Source: CAWBKV01 sp041946675
GTDB lineage: Archaea; Halobacteriota; Methanosarcinia; Methanotrichales; Methanotrichaceae
Length of the DNA stretch: 30,763 nt
Direction of reading: 5' to 3'
Assembly (NCBI GenBank): GCA_041946675.1
Contig: JBHGAU010000028.1
Coordinates: forward strand, 1 to 30,763
Part shown: piece after piece, positions 22,696-30,763 of the stretch
Position numbering within the stretch: position 1 is the first letter of the stretch
How the letters are laid out: each line of letters starts with the position of its first letter
Translations under genes and position numbers: made by a program
The notes under the pieces: generated by a model
The model's input: only the letters and a program-made list of their open reading frames with translations
Told to the model about the DNA's origin: nothing
Databases searched by the model: none

Positions 22696-23556
22696 TTAGT
22701 ATTGTCCGTAACGCTGATGGCCCTCGCAGATGGTCGAGCGATCATAGCGACCGGTGAACAGGTAGCTAAAGAGGCCATCCGATTCCTCGCCCTCGAATGT
22801 CGCTATTGCGTGCACCCCCCGCACCCAGTTGGAGTTGATGGAGTATGCGGCACCCAGCGGCTTGACGACAACCAGCTCAGACCATGGGTCATCCAGCGAT
22901 GGTTCCATTGAAATCGATTTTATGGTGGCGGCCTCCCAGGTTTTATAATCTGTAACGCTATCATATCCGATGAGAGCGGCACTCGGCAGCGTCACACAAC
23001 CATCTGGACCCACACCGATGTCATATTTGAATAGAAGACAGTAACCTTCTGAGCTTGGAATAGAGTTGGAGGCTCCCGTCTCCATCGGCCTGTTACGGCC
23101 CGCAATCTCGATCTCAGCCTCGAAGATGCGCCTGCCTTTTGCCTCTACCACAGTATGCGCAATATCATCGTTTCGCTCAACAACGATCTTCTCGCACATT
23201 TTCTTGGGGAGCCCCGACATTTCACGGCCGGATAACAGCCCCATCTGGGCGCCCGGCCCGCTCAGCTGCAGGTTGCAGAAATACAGGCCGCTATACTCCT
23301 TGTATTTGGCACCAAGTATCCCGATGCCGGCTTCCATATACCAGGGGGCGAAGGTTGGCTCCCTGATGTTTACGAAGTAGGAGTAGACCTGAGGATGTTC
23401 TGGATCGGCCAGTTCAAGTTGCTGTGGCAGTATACGTCGAGCTACCGCTGGATCGGTCTCCCAGAAGATGTAGAGTCCTTCTTCGTTGTTCATCGCGCCC
23501 CCCTTCATGAAGGCGTTGAGATTGCCGCGCTCTATGAAATAGCTTCCGTTCTTCAT
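22696..23556 (-). CDS. Acetoacetate decarboxylase family protein
   Basis: This 286-aa protein of the acetoacetate decarboxylase (ADC) superfamily has the hallmark GREMSGLPKKMCEK, with two lysines (K118, K119). In the clostridial enzyme the equivalent pair provides the Schiff-base Lys and the Lys that lowers its pKa. Other family signs are RRILPQQLEL near the N-terminus and YSGLYFCNLQL. The start at 23556 follows GGAGG by six bases. Many ADC-superfamily members act on beta-keto acids other than acetoacetate or do aldolase-dehydratase chemistry, so the substrate is open. Its place between the ene-reductase and SDR genes suggests a shared pathway on a beta-keto or unsaturated carbonyl compound. 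Confidence 0.87.
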   Translation of the reverse strand: MKNGSYFIERGNLNAFMKGGAMNNEEGLYIFWETDPAVARRILPQQLELADPEHPQVYSYFVNIREPTFAPWYMEAGIGILGAKYKEYSGLYFCNLQLSGPGAQMGLLSGREMSGLPKKMCEKIVVERNDDIAHTVVEAKGRRIFEAEIEIAGRNRPMETGASNSIPSSEGYCLLFKYDIGVGPDGCVTLPSAALIGYDSVTDYKTWEAATIKSISMEPSLDDPWSELVVVKPLGAAYSINSNWVRGVHAIATFEGEESDGLFSYLFTGRYDRSTICEGHQRYGQY

Positions 23557-23585
23557 AATATACCTCCTTTTCAATTCGACTCTCG

Positions 23586-25538
23586 TCAGGATTCGAAGAC
23601 GAATGCCTGACCATATGCGTCCTGTGTCGCTTCCAGGATCCTTCCGCCCCGGTTCGCATCCCCAATGATATGTGCCTCGGGAAAAGCAGCCTTGAAAGCA
23701 TTCACTACGTCTTTGCGGGGCCGAACTCCGAGCGCCAGGATAATCGTCTCGGCATTGACGAAAACCCTCTCGCCATCATCTACACGCTCCAGGAAGACTC
23801 CCTCCTTGGTTATCTCTGATACTTTATGTCCGAGCATATAGACGGGGCTGTATTCTGCCAGGCGCCGTTTCATATCGAAGATGACGATGAATGAGATGCC
23901 CTGGCCTATTTCGGGGAGCATATCGACAATCGTTGTCCGGTGCCCGGCCTTCAGGACAACCTCGGCTGTCTCAAGACCTGTCATGCCCGAGCCGAGGATT
24001 ATGCAATCGCCATTGGGCCGGGCTCTTCTGGTAAGCACATCTTCAGCAGTGACGATATTCTTCCCATCGATGCCGGGTATGGGAGGTATCGACGGCATTG
24101 CGCCGCAGGCTATGAAAACCCCGCAGGGCGATAGAGCTTTAACCTTCTCGACGTCCGCCTCTTCGCCCAATCGCAGCTCAATATCGCTCTCTTCGACCTG
24201 AGCAATCATCCCGTCGACTAGCCTGGTTATCTTCTCCTTGCCCACACCCATGTCGGCAATGTTTAGGGTGCCTCCCAAACGTTCTGCCGTGTCGAAGAGC
24301 ACCACATGAAATCCGCGTCTGTCAAGGAGCAGCGCGGCCTCGATGCCGGCAGGCCCGCCACCGATGATCGCGACCCTTCGTCCTTCGCCGTTGTATTTGG
24401 GATTCTCGAACTCCCGCTCACGGCCCAATTTAGGATTTACTGCGCACTTAATATGGCGCTGGCTCTCTATCTCCTGGAAGCAGGTCAGGCAGCCAATACA
24501 TTTGCGTATGGTCTCAGCCTTTCCTGCCCGGGCCTTATTGCACCATTCAGAGTCGGCCAGGTGCCCGCGGGCAACTCCGACAAAGTCGCAGCATCCGTCC
24601 TCGATCATCTCTTCGGCCACTTCGGGCTCCTTGATATTGCAGACCGCTATCACCGGAATGCTCACATGCTTCTTCACCTCTGCGGCCATATATCTCTTCC
24701 AGCCCTGCTCGTAGGTGCCGGGCTCTATGCAGGCGCAGACCTCAGGGCTTCCCGGGATTGTGCATGAAACATCAATGAAGTCGACCCCTGCACTCTCCAG
24801 CCTCTCGCAGATTCTGCAGCTCTCCTCGAGGTCGTTTCCCTCTTTTCCCAGGAACTCCTCGACAGAGAGCCGCACGCCTAGAGGAAAATCGCCTCCGCAC
24901 TTCTCGCGGATGCCTCCAATAATCTCCAGCAGGAAACGCATCCTGTTCTCCAAGCTACCGCCGTAGCCATCGGTCCGTTTGTTCAGATATGGAGAAAGGA
25001 AGCTGTTGATCAAATATCCATGTGCACCATGCAGCACGATGCCGTCAGCGCCTGCCATCTTCGCGAGCATTGCTCCTTTGATGAAGGCAGATTCGATTTC
25101 AGCTATATCATCAACCGTGAGCGCACGTGGGGCCTCGAAAGCGCCAGGTGTTTTTACCGCAGATGCGGCGACTATAGGCTCGCCGCCGATCATAGAGGAC
25201 CCCTGACCCCCAGGGTGATGGAGCTGAAGGAATATTTTCGTTCCATACTTATGCACTGTATCGACCAGACGTGCCAGCCCAGCAACATCATTGAGATTTC
25301 GTGCCGCAAGCTGGCATGCCAGGGCCGCCCCCGCACCATCGAGCACACGGCAGAGCTCGCTTTCGATGAGCCCCACTCCGCCTTTAGCGCGCGCCTCATA
25401 GTAAGCAATGATATCATCGTTCACGCCACCCCCAGGCGCTGCGATTACCGTACCCATAGGGGTCATCACAACCCGGTTCTTGATCTCGACCCGCCCAATT
25501 CGCCCTGTGCTGAACAGTTTTTCGTACAAAAGCCTCAC
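23586..25538 (-). CDS. Old yellow enzyme-type Fe-S/FMN/FAD ene-reductase
   Basis: This 650-aa enzyme is built like 2,4-dienoyl-CoA reductase and trimethylamine dehydrogenase. An FMN-binding TIM barrel (1-340) carries HGAHGYLINSFLSPYLNKRT and DGYGGSLENR. A [4Fe-4S] motif CIGCLTC with a fourth Cys eleven residues on follows. The FAD domain has VAIIGGGPAGIEAA and the NAD(P) domain has CIILGSGMTGLETAEV. Such enzymes reduce conjugated C=C bonds with NAD(P)H; BaiCD/BaiH of bile-acid dehydroxylation are relatives. The start is GTG at 25538; GAGG overlaps it, so the exact start is less certain. It leads a three-gene operon. Composition and relatives suggest transfer from an anaerobic bacterium, which is an inference. 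Confidence 0.9.
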   Translation of the reverse strand: MRLLYEKLFSTGRIGRVEIKNRVVMTPMGTVIAAPGGGVNDDIIAYYEARAKGGVGLIESELCRVLDGAGAALACQLAARNLNDVAGLARLVDTVHKYGTKIFLQLHHPGGQGSSMIGGEPIVAASAVKTPGAFEAPRALTVDDIAEIESAFIKGAMLAKMAGADGIVLHGAHGYLINSFLSPYLNKRTDGYGGSLENRMRFLLEIIGGIREKCGGDFPLGVRLSVEEFLGKEGNDLEESCRICERLESAGVDFIDVSCTIPGSPEVCACIEPGTYEQGWKRYMAAEVKKHVSIPVIAVCNIKEPEVAEEMIEDGCCDFVGVARGHLADSEWCNKARAGKAETIRKCIGCLTCFQEIESQRHIKCAVNPKLGREREFENPKYNGEGRRVAIIGGGPAGIEAALLLDRRGFHVVLFDTAERLGGTLNIADMGVGKEKITRLVDGMIAQVEESDIELRLGEEADVEKVKALSPCGVFIACGAMPSIPPIPGIDGKNIVTAEDVLTRRARPNGDCIILGSGMTGLETAEVVLKAGHRTTIVDMLPEIGQGISFIVIFDMKRRLAEYSPVYMLGHKVSEITKEGVFLERVDDGERVFVNAETIILALGVRPRKDVVNAFKAAFPEAHIIGDANRGGRILEATQDAYGQAFVFES

Positions 25539-25970
25539 CTCATATGGCGGAGACTATGGGCATCATGCGAGGAAGTATGCCATTGTAAAAGGAGTCCTTT
25601 TTTTGCTTTTGCTGGTTATTAGATGCAAAATTATATTCACCTCACACATTTCGATGCCCTGCATCCTATTAAGGTCAGTCAAAAATTTATACATATTAAT
25701 TTAATTCTGAAACTGTAATAGGCGCTGTTATTATCATCCATGTTAACTTCATGGTTTATACCAAAGAACCTGGCTTATCTTTTTATATAAACGTTTCGAT
25801 GATGTTTTATAAAAAGTGTCTTAAAATGCTCTATACCTCTCTTTAAATTCTCAATCAGGCAAACTGGTCTTATCAATTAATCTTTTTCTATCTGCAATAT
25901 TAATCGCCTAGAAGTAAAGGATAGGAAAACTTTTTCATCAATCAACGTTGATTATTAAAGGGAGTTAGAT
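25539..25970. other. Divergent promoter region between ene-reductase operon and gerW-like gene
   Basis: This stretch has no gene. It is AT-rich, with several TATA-like tracts (for example TTTTTATATAAACG near 25779-25792 and TTTTATAAAAAG near 25804). A perfect 14-bp palindrome, AATCAACGTTGATT (25940-25953), lies immediately before the ribosome binding site of the next plus-strand gene and may be an operator. Confidence 0.5.
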
Positions 25971-26357
25971 ATGGAAAACCTTGAAGATGTAATCAGGGCG
26001 ATAACTACTGAGATGCAGAAGTCTATATCTGCTAAAACGGTCGTCGGCGACCCTGTGACATTTGAGGGAAAGACCATCATCCCTCTAATTAGCGTGGGCA
26101 TGGGCTTCGGCGCCGGAACCGGCACTGGAAAAACATCTGATGGTAATGGAGGAGGCGGTGCAGGTGGCGGCATGGCCATAAAGCCTATAGCAGTAGTGGT
26201 GGTAGATGAAACGGGAGTTAAATTGGAGACCCTTAAATCGCCACCAAAACCATCTGTCGTGGAGCAGCTTGTGGAAGCGGTCCCGAAGATAGCAGAGGGC
26301 ATGTCTTCTAAGAAGAAGGAGACGCAGGTCCCAATTCAGGGCCGGGAAGAAGCATAG
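25971..26357 (+). CDS. GerW/YtfJ-family protein
   Basis: This 128-aa protein matches the GerW (YtfJ) family: VVGDPVTFEGKTIIPLISVG, then MGFGAGTG, a Gly-rich loop, and MAIKPIAVVVVDETGVKLE. In Bacillus the homologue is a spore protein; archaeal members have no known role because these organisms do not sporulate. No signal peptide or membrane span is seen. GGGAG lies seven bases before the ATG, and a 14-bp palindrome overlaps the leader. The C-terminus is charged and Lys-rich. Confidence 0.9.
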   Translation: MENLEDVIRAITTEMQKSISAKTVVGDPVTFEGKTIIPLISVGMGFGAGTGTGKTSDGNGGGGAGGGMAIKPIAVVVVDETGVKLETLKSPPKPSVVEQLVEAVPKIAEGMSSKKKETQVPIQGREEA

Positions 26358-26532
26358 CCGAACCCTGATATTCCCGGCTATAATCAGACGTGGCGCACAC
26401 ATAAATAGGCCTGACGGCTATGTGAGGCGCCGCTGCATTATACCGGATTGAATTCTTTATATTAAATTTGATAGATCATATTGCTTCCGCCAAGGATCAA
26501 AGGTTTATACTATTGAAGATTGGCGATCAGCA

Positions 26533-27315
26533 ATGCACAACTGGAACCCTGAAGACTACGAGAAGAGTTCATCTGCTCAATATAATTGGGCGCTGGGCCT
26601 AATATCAAAGCTCGATCTCAGGGGAGACGAAAGGATATTGGATATAGGATGCGGAAATGGAAAGATCACCTCAGGAATCGCTTCTCTTGTACCCAATGGC
26701 TCAGTTCTGGGGATCGATATTTCTCAAGGGATGATCGATTTTGCAAAGGCCAAGTATGCTGGAGACAAATATAGAAACCTCGCGTTCCAGCTGGCAGACG
26801 CATCCAGACTGAACTTCAGCGACGAATTCGATCTGGCGGTCTCCTTTGCCTGCCTTCACTGGATTAAGGATCATCTATCGGTGCTGCGAGGAGTGAAACG
26901 AAGCCTGATGCCTGGAGGAAGAATCCTTTTCCAGTGTGGCGGAAGGGGAAATGCTTCTGAAATTCTCAATATAGCTGCCGGTCTTCTCACAGAGGAAAAA
27001 TGGTCGAAATATTTCCACGGCTTTGCATTCCCATACAACTTTTATGGCCCGGAGGAATATGGCCCATGGCTTGCCCAGGCTGGCTTGAAGCCGCTGCGCA
27101 TAGAGCTTCTGCCCAAGGATATGGTCCATACCAAAGCAGGCCTTGAGGGCTGGATCAGAACCACATGGCTGCCCTACCTCGAAAGGCTTCCGGATGACCT
27201 GCATCAAGGGTTCATAGGCGAGGTCGCTGATAGCTATATTGAGCGCAATCCGCTCGATAATGGCGGACGGGTCCATGTTCAAATGATGAGGCTTGAAGTG
27301 GAGGCCATGAAATAA
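26533..27315 (+). CDS. Class I SAM-dependent methyltransferase
   Basis: This 260-aa Rossmann-fold methyltransferase has motif I in RILDIGCGNGKITSG (about 34-48), the acidic loop SVLGIDISQGMIDFAKAKYA, and the post-motif segment FDLAVSFACLHWIKDHLSVL. This pattern, with N-terminal WNPEDYEKSSSAQYNWAL, is close to trans-aconitate 2-methyltransferase-like and similar small-molecule enzymes. The substrate cannot be inferred; no biosynthetic partner adjoins. It is monocistronic, 175 bases after the GerW-like gene. Confidence 0.87.
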   Translation: MHNWNPEDYEKSSSAQYNWALGLISKLDLRGDERILDIGCGNGKITSGIASLVPNGSVLGIDISQGMIDFAKAKYAGDKYRNLAFQLADASRLNFSDEFDLAVSFACLHWIKDHLSVLRGVKRSLMPGGRILFQCGGRGNASEILNIAAGLLTEEKWSKYFHGFAFPYNFYGPEEYGPWLAQAGLKPLRIELLPKDMVHTKAGLEGWIRTTWLPYLERLPDDLHQGFIGEVADSYIERNPLDNGGRVHVQMMRLEVEAMK

Positions 27316-27479
27316 ATCGATAGAAGCCATTAGAATTGAAGCTTCCACGATATCACCATTACTATTATTAGCAATATATACCTCAGGTTGAGTTGTAATA
27401 TGAGGGCTTTATCTACAATCTATCATACTTTTAGAAAATTTTATATCCTAACTGTATGAGAATATATATGGTGTATTAA

Positions 27480-29198
27480 ATGCTATCGCATAAGAGGGGA
27501 CTAAGCTTCATAAGTTATTTGATAATAACTTGTATTCTATTAATCCCATTGGTTTTACCCATATGCAACGCCTGTAACTGCACAGATAGCAGCGATGTAA
27601 TTTCGATAGGCGGCATGAAAGATCGGACGGAGATAAAATCTGAAAATGGCCCATCTCAAATGCCTGATTCGGCAGAGGGCACCGTAGAAAACACTAGCCA
27701 CACGATTATGCATCCGAGCCGTGCAGAAGTATCTAGGTGGATGATGGGGTATAAGACATCGCCCAGCGCGTATTTGAGCCCAAGAATTACGGCTGAGCTG
27801 ACTCAGACTGTGGGAGAACATTTCAGCCTCTTGGATTATCTAAAGTATACGCCCTCTGAGCGCAACCAGGGAAAATGCGGCAACTGCTGGGCGTGGGCAG
27901 GAACTGGCGTCATGGAGATAGATAATGCCTATCAGAACGGGGTAAAGGATAGGCTCTCAATCCAGTATATCAACTCCAACCTTCTTAGCGGCAGTGGAGG
28001 CGACTGGGCTTGCTGCGGAGGATGGCTCGAAGATATATCGAACTTCTACAGCAGCAAGATGATGACTGTTCCCTGGTCTAACACAAACGCCCTCTGGAAG
28101 GATGGCAGCAGAAGCTGCGAAGATGGATCGACGAGTGTGCAGTCCAGCACAATATCCACCGATCCGCATTACGATATATCCTCGATAGATGTAGAGATCA
28201 TACCTACGCAGGGAGTAGGCAAAGACGCTTCAATTGCCAATATCAAGAATGTACTGCGTCAGGGAAAAGCGATCTGGTTCGGCTACTTCCTTCCCGATAA
28301 AAGTGCCTGGAACAACTTTTTCGATTTCTGGGACTCACAAAAGGAGAGCGCCGTCTGGAAGCCTGATATCGCATGTGGAAGATCGTACAGCGATCGCGAA
28401 GGAGGCGGACATGCTGTTTTATGTGTCGGATACGATGATACCAATCCCAACAATCGCTACTGGATAATGCTGAACAGCTGGGGAGCCCCATCAAATCGTC
28501 CGAATGGGCTATTCCTGGTGAATATGGATATGAACTATGATTGCGGCTATCCTGGTCTGGGGAATGCATTCTACTGGATGACCCTCAACATAAGCTATGG
28601 CGATGTCAATGTCAATGTACCTCCCGCCATTTCATCGATACCGTCAGGACCCTGCTCCGGACGCGAAAAAACCGCCTATACATACACAACGTCCGCTGTA
28701 GATCCCAATGGAGATCAGATAAAATACACATTTGATTGGGGAGACGGCACGATATCCGTCACAAATCTAATCGGTTCCGGAAGAAGTGCAAATGCAACTC
28801 ATAGCTGGGATAAAACAGGAGATTATCAGATCAAGACAAAGGCGATTGATAGCAAAGGGGCGTCTTCAGAATGGTCCGAACTGCAGACTATAAAAATATC
28901 GAAGGCTCCTATCCCGCCCAACCAACCCCACAAGCCAACTGGGGCGATCAAGGGAGTCAAAGGAGTATCGTACCGCTATTTGACGCTCTCCAAAGATCCG
29001 AGCGGCAGCAAACTGAGCTATATCTTCGATTGGGGAGATGGCACGACATCCAAGGCAGGGCCCACCGCCTCAGGGAAGCCCCTGTTCACAACCCATAAAT
29101 GGAGTGTTCCAGGAGTTTACCAGGTCAAAGCAATGGCTGAGAACGAAGATGGAGCGAACTCTGACTGGTCCGATCCATTGAAAGTGAAGATCTACTAA
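27480..29198 (+). CDS. Secreted papain-like cysteine protease with two PKD domains
   Basis: This 572-aa exported protein has a basic start and hydrophobic core (about 9-30) as signal peptide, with cysteines at 29, 32 and 34. The C1-family peptidase domain (about 115-375) has Q130 and catalytic C136 in NQGKCGNCWAWAG, H311 in GGGHAVLCVGYDD, and N332 in YWIMLNSWG. Two PKD-type beta domains follow, each with DWGDGT (near 415 and 520) and a W-x-x-x-G-x-Y-x-K-like end. PKD domains usually mediate surface or polymer binding. The enzyme likely digests extracellular protein or remodels the sheath or S-layer. TATA-like tracts precede the ATG and no strong ribosome binding site is seen. Confidence 0.9.
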   Translation: MLSHKRGLSFISYLIITCILLIPLVLPICNACNCTDSSDVISIGGMKDRTEIKSENGPSQMPDSAEGTVENTSHTIMHPSRAEVSRWMMGYKTSPSAYLSPRITAELTQTVGEHFSLLDYLKYTPSERNQGKCGNCWAWAGTGVMEIDNAYQNGVKDRLSIQYINSNLLSGSGGDWACCGGWLEDISNFYSSKMMTVPWSNTNALWKDGSRSCEDGSTSVQSSTISTDPHYDISSIDVEIIPTQGVGKDASIANIKNVLRQGKAIWFGYFLPDKSAWNNFFDFWDSQKESAVWKPDIACGRSYSDREGGGHAVLCVGYDDTNPNNRYWIMLNSWGAPSNRPNGLFLVNMDMNYDCGYPGLGNAFYWMTLNISYGDVNVNVPPAISSIPSGPCSGREKTAYTYTTSAVDPNGDQIKYTFDWGDGTISVTNLIGSGRSANATHSWDKTGDYQIKTKAIDSKGASSEWSELQTIKISKAPIPPNQPHKPTGAIKGVKGVSYRYLTLSKDPSGSKLSYIFDWGDGTTSKAGPTASGKPLFTTHKWSVPGVYQVKAMAENEDGANSDWSDPLKVKIY

Positions 29199-29217
29199 GG
29201 CAGAAAACACCAGAGTC

Positions 29218-30462
29218 TCAAGGGTTTGAGCAGGGCTTTCGTTCCATCTGCCTTACAAGCTCCGCGGCCCTGCTACCAACCTCTTTGGGATCAACTGGTC
29301 TCAGTGCAACGCCGGTCTCTATGGCCGCCCTGGCCACAGCCTCAGCCACCGCAGGTACAACTTTTTTATCAAAGGGCGAGGGTATGATTCTTTCCTCAGA
29401 GACAGGATCAACGAGGCTGGCTATTGCAAGCGATGCCGCCTTTTTCATCTCTTCGTTGATATCGCTTGCACGCACATCAAGAGCGCCCCTGAATATTCCC
29501 GGGAATCCTAGGACGTTATTCACCTGGTTGGGGAAGTCCGACCTTCCAGTTGCCACGATTCTGGCTCCGGCCTTCAATGCATCATCCGGCATTATCTCCG
29601 GCACTGGGTTTGCCATGGCAAAGACTATTGCATCTTTGGCCATGCTTTCAACCATTTCGGAGCTGACTATTCCCGCGATCGACAGTCCGATAAATACGTC
29701 AGAGCCCCTCATGGCATCTGCCAGAGTACCCTTAACATCACGGGGATTCGTGATCCTGGCGATCTCCTGCTTGGCTTTATTCAGATCTGTTCTGCCCCGA
29801 TGAATTGCGCCCTTGCTATCGCAGAGGATTACATCCACTGCCCCGAAGCTTGAGAGAAATTTTGTGACTGCAATGCCCGCAGCTCCTGCGCCGCTTATAG
29901 CCACACGGATATCAGGAAAATCTTTGCCTACGACCTTAAGTGCGTTGATGAGGGCTGCAAGGCATACGACTGCCGTTCCATGCTGATCGTCATGGAATAC
30001 GGGGATATGAAGTACCTTCTTCAGCATTTCCTCGACTTCGAAGCATCGAGGGGCACTTATATCCTCCAAGTTTATGCCGCCGAATACGGGCTCAATTCGC
30101 GATATCGTTTCAACGATCACGGATGGATCCTTTGAAGTGACAGATATTGGAAAAGCGTCAATTCCTGCGAAATTTTTGAAGAGTATTGCCTTTCCCTCCA
30201 TGACTGGAATTGCAGCCATGGGGCCTATATCGCCCAGACCCAAGACCGCAGTTCCATCAGTCACAACAGCTACAATATTGCCCTTGGAAGTATATTCGTA
30301 AACGTCATCAGGATTCTTTTCAATCTCGCGGCAGGGTTCCGCCACGCCCGGCGTATATGCCAGGCTTAAATCATCTCGCGTGCAACAGGGGACTTTGCTT
30401 TGAACGGCGATCTTGCCCTTCGCCGCTCGATGAAACTGGAGCGCTTCCTCTCGAAGAGACAT
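29218..30462 (-). CDS. Malic enzyme (oxaloacetate-decarboxylating)
   Basis: This 414-aa enzyme converts malate and NAD(P) to pyruvate, CO2 and NAD(P)H. Signature segments: LSLAYTPGVAEPCREI, VTDGTAVLGLGDIGPMAAIP, IPVFHDDQHGTAVV with the metal-binding residues, and the nucleotide site AISGAGAAGIAVTKFL. The length fits the short archaeal/bacterial form without a phosphotransacetylase tail. I chose the ATG at 30462 (MSLREEALQFH), the usual N-terminus of the family. A longer frame to 30597 has no family similarity in its first 45 residues. A TATA-like TTTATC about 29 bases upstream of this ATG and no ribosome binding site suggest a leaderless mRNA. It converges with the protease gene. Confidence 0.92.
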   Translation of the reverse strand: MSLREEALQFHRAAKGKIAVQSKVPCCTRDDLSLAYTPGVAEPCREIEKNPDDVYEYTSKGNIVAVVTDGTAVLGLGDIGPMAAIPVMEGKAILFKNFAGIDAFPISVTSKDPSVIVETISRIEPVFGGINLEDISAPRCFEVEEMLKKVLHIPVFHDDQHGTAVVCLAALINALKVVGKDFPDIRVAISGAGAAGIAVTKFLSSFGAVDVILCDSKGAIHRGRTDLNKAKQEIARITNPRDVKGTLADAMRGSDVFIGLSIAGIVSSEMVESMAKDAIVFAMANPVPEIMPDDALKAGARIVATGRSDFPNQVNNVLGFPGIFRGALDVRASDINEEMKKAASLAIASLVDPVSEERIIPSPFDKKVVPAVAEAVARAAIETGVALRPVDPKEVGSRAAELVRQMERKPCSNP

Positions 30463-30611
30463 TGCCGACTGAAAAGTGCCGCTGTCAAGATAAATCTTGC
30501 TAAGACGGATAGATACAGTTAAGATATGCGTAGCGAAAGTAATCATGAGAGTGGTCCGATTCATCCCACCTATGAAGGGGGCGGGCCTTCTCGGCACACC
30601 CTTTACCCCAA

Positions 30612-30621
30612 ACGTTATAAA
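30612..30621 (+). promoter_or_regulatory. TATA box of tRNA-Ser
   Basis: ACGTTATAAA lies about 33 bases upstream of the mature tRNA 5' end (30650), at the right distance for an archaeal TATA box driving a tRNA gene with a short leader. It argues that the unusual tRNA behind it is transcribed. Confidence 0.6.
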
Positions 30622-30649
30622 GCATGGCTTATACGTAAAAGGTGGTCGG

Positions 30650-30763
30650 GCCGGGGTGGCAGAGCGGACAATTTTCGTCTGTCAAATCAGACGGGAGTTC
30701 ATACGCGGCAGGCTCGAGACCTGTTGTCCCTTTCAGGGACGCTTGGGTTCAAATTGGCAGGCC
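30650..30763 (+). tRNA. tRNA-Ser(CGA), interrupted, 3' end outside window
   Basis: This class II tRNA reads UCG. Acceptor 5' strand GCCGGGG is at 30650-30656. The anticodon arm at 30708-30724 has stem GCAGG/CCTGT and loop CTCGAGA, giving CGA. The long variable arm GTCCCT-TTC-AGGGAC (30726-30740) is typical of tRNA-Ser. Between AGCGG and TTCATACGC in the D-loop are about 30 extra bases (30668-30697) that form a hairpin, CGTCTG-TCAAAT-CAGACG. The T-arm begins normally (TTGGG TTCAAAT, 30743-30754), but the expected CCCAA is replaced by TGGCAGGCC up to the window end. Both places look like intron insertions; a pseudogene is the alternative. Confidence 0.75.

Noticed and set aside
30463..30597. 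45-residue N-terminal extension of the malic enzyme
   Set aside because: The extension has no family similarity, and a TATA-like element fits leaderless initiation at the internal ATG where the conserved N-terminus begins.

Overview
The window looks like chromosome of a methanogenic archaeon of the Methanosarcinales, most likely the Methanothrix (Methanosaeta) branch. The evidence is archaeal-type split PheS/PheT, an Nre DNA-repair protein with a PCNA-binding tail, an HdrD-type protein, F420-type FdhB/FrhB, FmdE and UPF0175/PIN families, TATA-like promoters and Shine-Dalgarno or leaderless starts. The lineage is an inference from gene content; no rRNA or mcr gene is present to settle it.

Layout. 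1-56 is the 3' end of a tRNA-Leu(GAG). 57-2986 is a poorly coding, accessory-like stretch. It holds strong DNA/RNA hairpins, a small conserved-looking ORF, a PIN/UPF0175 toxin-antitoxin pair, two 143-bp MITE-like elements with 18-bp terminal inverted repeats, and remnants. 2987-10628 (minus strand) is a coherent molybdenum/formate block, in order of transcription: a deleted modA relic, modA, modB, modC, a 49-aa ORF, fdhB-like, fmdE-like, fdhA and fdhD. Molybdate import, cofactor maturation and the F420-linked formate dehydrogenase subunits are thus side by side. 10897-13638 (minus) holds an SDR oxidoreductase, a hairpin-rich gene-free zone and an HdrD-like iron-sulfur protein with a strong terminator-like hairpin behind it. 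14138-17220 (plus) is pheS-pheT behind a perfect 16-bp palindrome. 17222-17441 is an IS110-type transposase relic with an unidentified fragment behind it. Nre (plus), a DUF362 protein (minus) and a 12-span HdeD-like membrane protein (plus) follow.

21850-25538 (minus) is a three-gene operon: an Fe-S/FMN/FAD ene-reductase, an acetoacetate-decarboxylase-family protein and an SDR dehydrogenase. It looks like an acquired small-molecule pathway. 25971-29198 (plus) carries a GerW/YtfJ-family protein, a SAM methyltransferase and a secreted papain-like protease with two PKD domains. A malic enzyme (minus) follows. The window ends inside a tRNA-Ser(CGA) that appears interrupted in its D-loop and again in its T-arm.

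Best candidates for something new: the doubly interrupted tRNA-Ser; the mod-fdh supercluster with an FdhD and an FmdE that both lack canonical motif residues, plus a deleted modA relic in its leader; the ene-reductase/decarboxylase/SDR operon; and two hairpin-dense gene-free zones (296-395 with 573-623, and 11920-12070) that may be structured RNAs.
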